Source: Bacteroidota bacterium (GTDB taxonomy: Bacteria > Bacteroidota > Bacteroidia > NS11-12g > UBA955). From it: 7,762 nucleotides of DNA. Below, one piece after another: positions 5,984-7,762 of the stretch. The position numbers and the translations under genes were made by a program. The number at the start of each line of letters is the position of its first letter. Position 1 is the first letter of the stretch. Below the pieces are notes generated by a model. The model ran no database searches and was not told the DNA's origin. It saw nothing but the letters and a program-made list of their open reading frames with translations. The stretch spans positions 1 to 7,762 of the forward strand of contig JAIYBO010000103.1 of the NCBI GenBank assembly GCA_027488495.1, read 5' to 3'.

Positions 5984-7123
5984 ATGAATTCCCTGGGGTA
6001 TAATGAAGAGTCCATCGCCATGATGGAGTTGAGTTTGTGCGATGGCATTGGCCCTGTTTTGGGCAAACACTTATTACATCATTTTGGCAGTGCCACTGCG
6101 ATTTTCCAAGCCACAAAAAAGGATTGGGATCAGATTGCAGGATTGAGCCAAAAACAAGCATTCCAACTGCACATTAGCAGGGAAAACCAACTCAAAACAG
6201 CAAAGAAACTGGCCGAAACCCATGTACAATTGGGCATTTCAGTAACCACCATCAACGGTGATGAATACCCATATCGATTAAAAGAATTGGCCAATGGCCC
6301 CCTTTTGCTGTATTGCCTTGGCAGCAACAACTTAAACACCAAGCGAATTGTAGGTATAGTTGGCACCCGAAAACCATCGCCCCAAGGCATAGGGCTCACA
6401 AAAAAGTTGATTGAAGAGCTGAGCACATTCGATATCAGTATCGTGAGCGGACTGGCCTATGGCATAGACATTGTGGCACACCAAGCCGCCATAGACTTGG
6501 GCATTCCCAATTGGGCCGTGTTGGCTCATGGATTGGAACAAGTGTATCCAAGCCCACATAAAAAACAAGCCCTCAAAATAATCGATGGCTTGGGCGGCCT
6601 GATATCAGATTTCCCCGCCCACACAAAAATGCACCCTGATTATTTCCCCAAAAGAAATCGAATTGTGGCCGGCTTGTGTGATGCACTACTGGTGATAGAA
6701 AGCGGTGTGAAAGGAGGCTCTATGATCACAGCGAGTATCGCTCACGGATATAGCAGAGATGTTTTCGCAGTACCTGGAAGACCATCCGATAAACCTTCGG
6801 AGGGATGTAACTTCCTCATCAAATCAAACATGGCGCAGCTAGTCACTTGCGGAAAAGATATCGCAGAAGCCATGAATTGGACACCCAATATCGGTACAAA
6901 CCCAGCGGAAAATACGAACCATTCGCAAATGTCTATGTTCAGCAAACTCAACCCCATTGAGCAGCAAGTAATGCATTGGCTCTTGAATGGCGTGCACAAT
7001 CCAGATGACATGCTCAGCCAAAACCAATGGTCTGCAAGTCACATCTCTATGGCACTCCTCGATTTGGAATTAAAAGGATTGATTACCAACCTTCCGGGAA
7101 ATCAATACATGTCCATGATTTAA
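5984..7123 (+). CDS. dprA: DNA-processing protein DprA (Smf), RecA loader
   Basis: Binds incoming single-stranded DNA during natural transformation and loads RecA onto it; it is also widespread in bacteria not known to be competent. The product is 379 residues. An N-terminal helix-hairpin-helix/SAM-like region spans about 13-65 (CDGIGPVLGKHLLHHFGS). The Rossmann-fold DprA domain spans about 85-300, with GTRKPSPQG at 127-135, SGLAYGID at 154-161 (the family's SGLAxGID), FPKRNRIVAG at 221-230, GGSMITASIA at 244-253 and the VFAVPG element at 270-275. The last roughly 60 residues (about 324-379) fit the C-terminal winged-helix domain, and the protein ends full-length. The ATG at 5984 is used; ATGs at 6020 and 6023 are possible alternatives that would still keep every domain. 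It follows lepA by 17 bases and converges on yidC. Confidence 0.95.
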   Translation: MNSLGYNEESIAMMELSLCDGIGPVLGKHLLHHFGSATAIFQATKKDWDQIAGLSQKQAFQLHISRENQLKTAKKLAETHVQLGISVTTINGDEYPYRLKELANGPLLLYCLGSNNLNTKRIVGIVGTRKPSPQGIGLTKKLIEELSTFDISIVSGLAYGIDIVAHQAAIDLGIPNWAVLAHGLEQVYPSPHKKQALKIIDGLGGLISDFPAHTKMHPDYFPKRNRIVAGLCDALLVIESGVKGGSMITASIAHGYSRDVFAVPGRPSDKPSEGCNFLIKSNMAQLVTCGKDIAEAMNWTPNIGTNPAENTNHSQMSMFSKLNPIEQQVMHWLLNGVHNPDDMLSQNQWSASHISMALLDLELKGLITNLPGNQYMSMI

Positions 7124-7142
7124 CAGAAACCAATCTGCCCAA

Positions 7143-7762
7143 TTACTTTTTCTTCTGTGCCGCAGCGCGCTGTTGACTCACCTTCATGGCTTCTTCCATG
7201 CGCTGTTGGAACTTAGATTTCGTTACGGGCTTTTTGCGATTCTCGGCAATTTGCGCATGCAATTTGGTATCGTCTACAGTTCTGCGAATTACCCACTGCT
7301 GACCAAATGTAATCATGTTGCTCACAAAATAGTACCAAGTTAAACCCGCAGCGTAATCGTTCAATACACCCAAGAAAATAACAGGCATAAAATAGCCAAT
7401 GTATTTCATTTGACCGGTAACGCCCGACAATTGATTGTTGAAGTGGGTATAAATGAGCGTAGAAACCGTCATCAAGATGGTAAAGAAACTCACGTGATCG
7501 CCATAGAACGGAATGTTAAATCCAAGCATCGGACCGTCGTACTGAGACAAATCCGTTGCCCACAAAAACGCTTTCTGCCTCAATTCAAACGCGTTGGGAA
7601 AAAACTGGAACATGGCAAACAAAATGGGCATTTGAAGCAATACCGGCACACAACCACTCATGGGCGATACGCCCGCTTTGCGGTACAAAGCCATATTGTC
7701 TTGTTGCATTTTCTGCATGTCGTTCCCGTGCTTCTCCTTGATCACATCCAATTCGGGCTTCA
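7143..7762 (-). CDS. yidC: Membrane protein insertase YidC, C-terminal part (5' end outside window)
   Basis: Inserts and folds inner-membrane proteins, alone or with SecYEG. The frame stays open to the window edge (last full codons Lys-Pro-Glu), so the start and the periplasmic domain are missing; the TTG at 7751 is an internal Leu codon. About 206 residues are present. Counting from that Leu, conserved YidC/Oxa1 membrane segments lie at about 33-51 (SGCVPVLLQMPILFAMFQFF), 86-104 (FFTILMTVSTLIY), 120-137 (YIGYFMPVIFLGVL) and 139-157 (GLTWYYFVSNMITFGQQWV). The preceding charged segment (KEKHGNDMQKMQQDNMALYRKAGVSP) is the cytoplasmic hairpin before the insertase core. A hydrophilic, Lys/Arg/Gln-rich tail of about 40 residues ends in QKKK, a feature linked in some YidC proteins to ribosome contact. 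It is convergent with dprA across a 19-base gap. Confidence 0.95.
   Translation of the reverse strand, partial: KPELDVIKEKHGNDMQKMQQDNMALYRKAGVSPMSGCVPVLLQMPILFAMFQFFPNAFELRQKAFLWATDLSQYDGPMLGFNIPFYGDHVSFFTILMTVSTLIYTHFNNQLSGVTGQMKYIGYFMPVIFLGVLNDYAAGLTWYYFVSNMITFGQQWVIRRTVDDTKLHAQIAENRKKPVTKSKFQQRMEEAMKVSQQRAAAQKKK

Noticed and set aside
7124..7137. CAGA/TCTG inverted repeat between dprA and yidC as a bidirectional terminator
   Set aside because: The stem is only four bases and there is no adjacent T tract; a stem this short is expected by chance.

Overview
The window looks like ordinary chromosomal housekeeping DNA from a member of the Bacteroidota. Four things point there: ribosomal protein S16 carries a long acidic C-terminal tail; gene starts lack convincing Shine-Dalgarno sequences; the Bacteroidota -7 promoter element TAnnTTTG sits directly in front of trmD, lepA and dprA; and the TrmD and YidC sequences read as that phylum's variants. 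The genus cannot be told from the sequence alone. All nine genes are intact except yidC, whose 5' part lies beyond the right edge. There is no tRNA, rRNA, CRISPR array, insertion sequence or prophage, and no gap between genes exceeds about 125 bases.

Layout. (1) 14-1151, plus strand: rpsP and rimM, a ribosomal protein and a 30S maturation factor, 16 bases apart and probably co-transcribed. (2) 1196-1879, minus strand: trmD (tRNA m1G37 methyltransferase), convergent with rimM. In many other bacteria it follows rimM on the same strand. (3) 1969-4050, plus strand: a three-gene cluster of a DEDDh 3'-5' exonuclease with an ExoX-type C-terminal module, an RluA-family pseudouridine synthase whose start overlaps the exonuclease stop by one base, and a YkgJ-family cysteine-cluster protein of unknown function. 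(4) 4176-7123, plus strand: lepA (elongation factor 4) followed after 17 bases by dprA (single-strand DNA-binding RecA loader). Each has its own candidate promoter box. (5) 7143-7762, minus strand: the 3' part of yidC (membrane protein insertase), convergent with dprA.

Five genes (rpsP, rimM, trmD, the RluA-family gene, lepA) serve ribosome assembly, RNA modification or translation. Two (the exonuclease and dprA) act on DNA, one (yidC) on membrane protein insertion, and one (ykgJ-like) is unassigned.

I found no convincing undescribed system. The observations most worth a second look are the TAnnTTTG boxes lying 4-20 bases before start codons, which imply very short or absent 5' untranslated regions, the orientation of trmD against rpsP-rimM, and the unassigned cysteine-cluster gene next to an exonuclease and a pseudouridine synthase.
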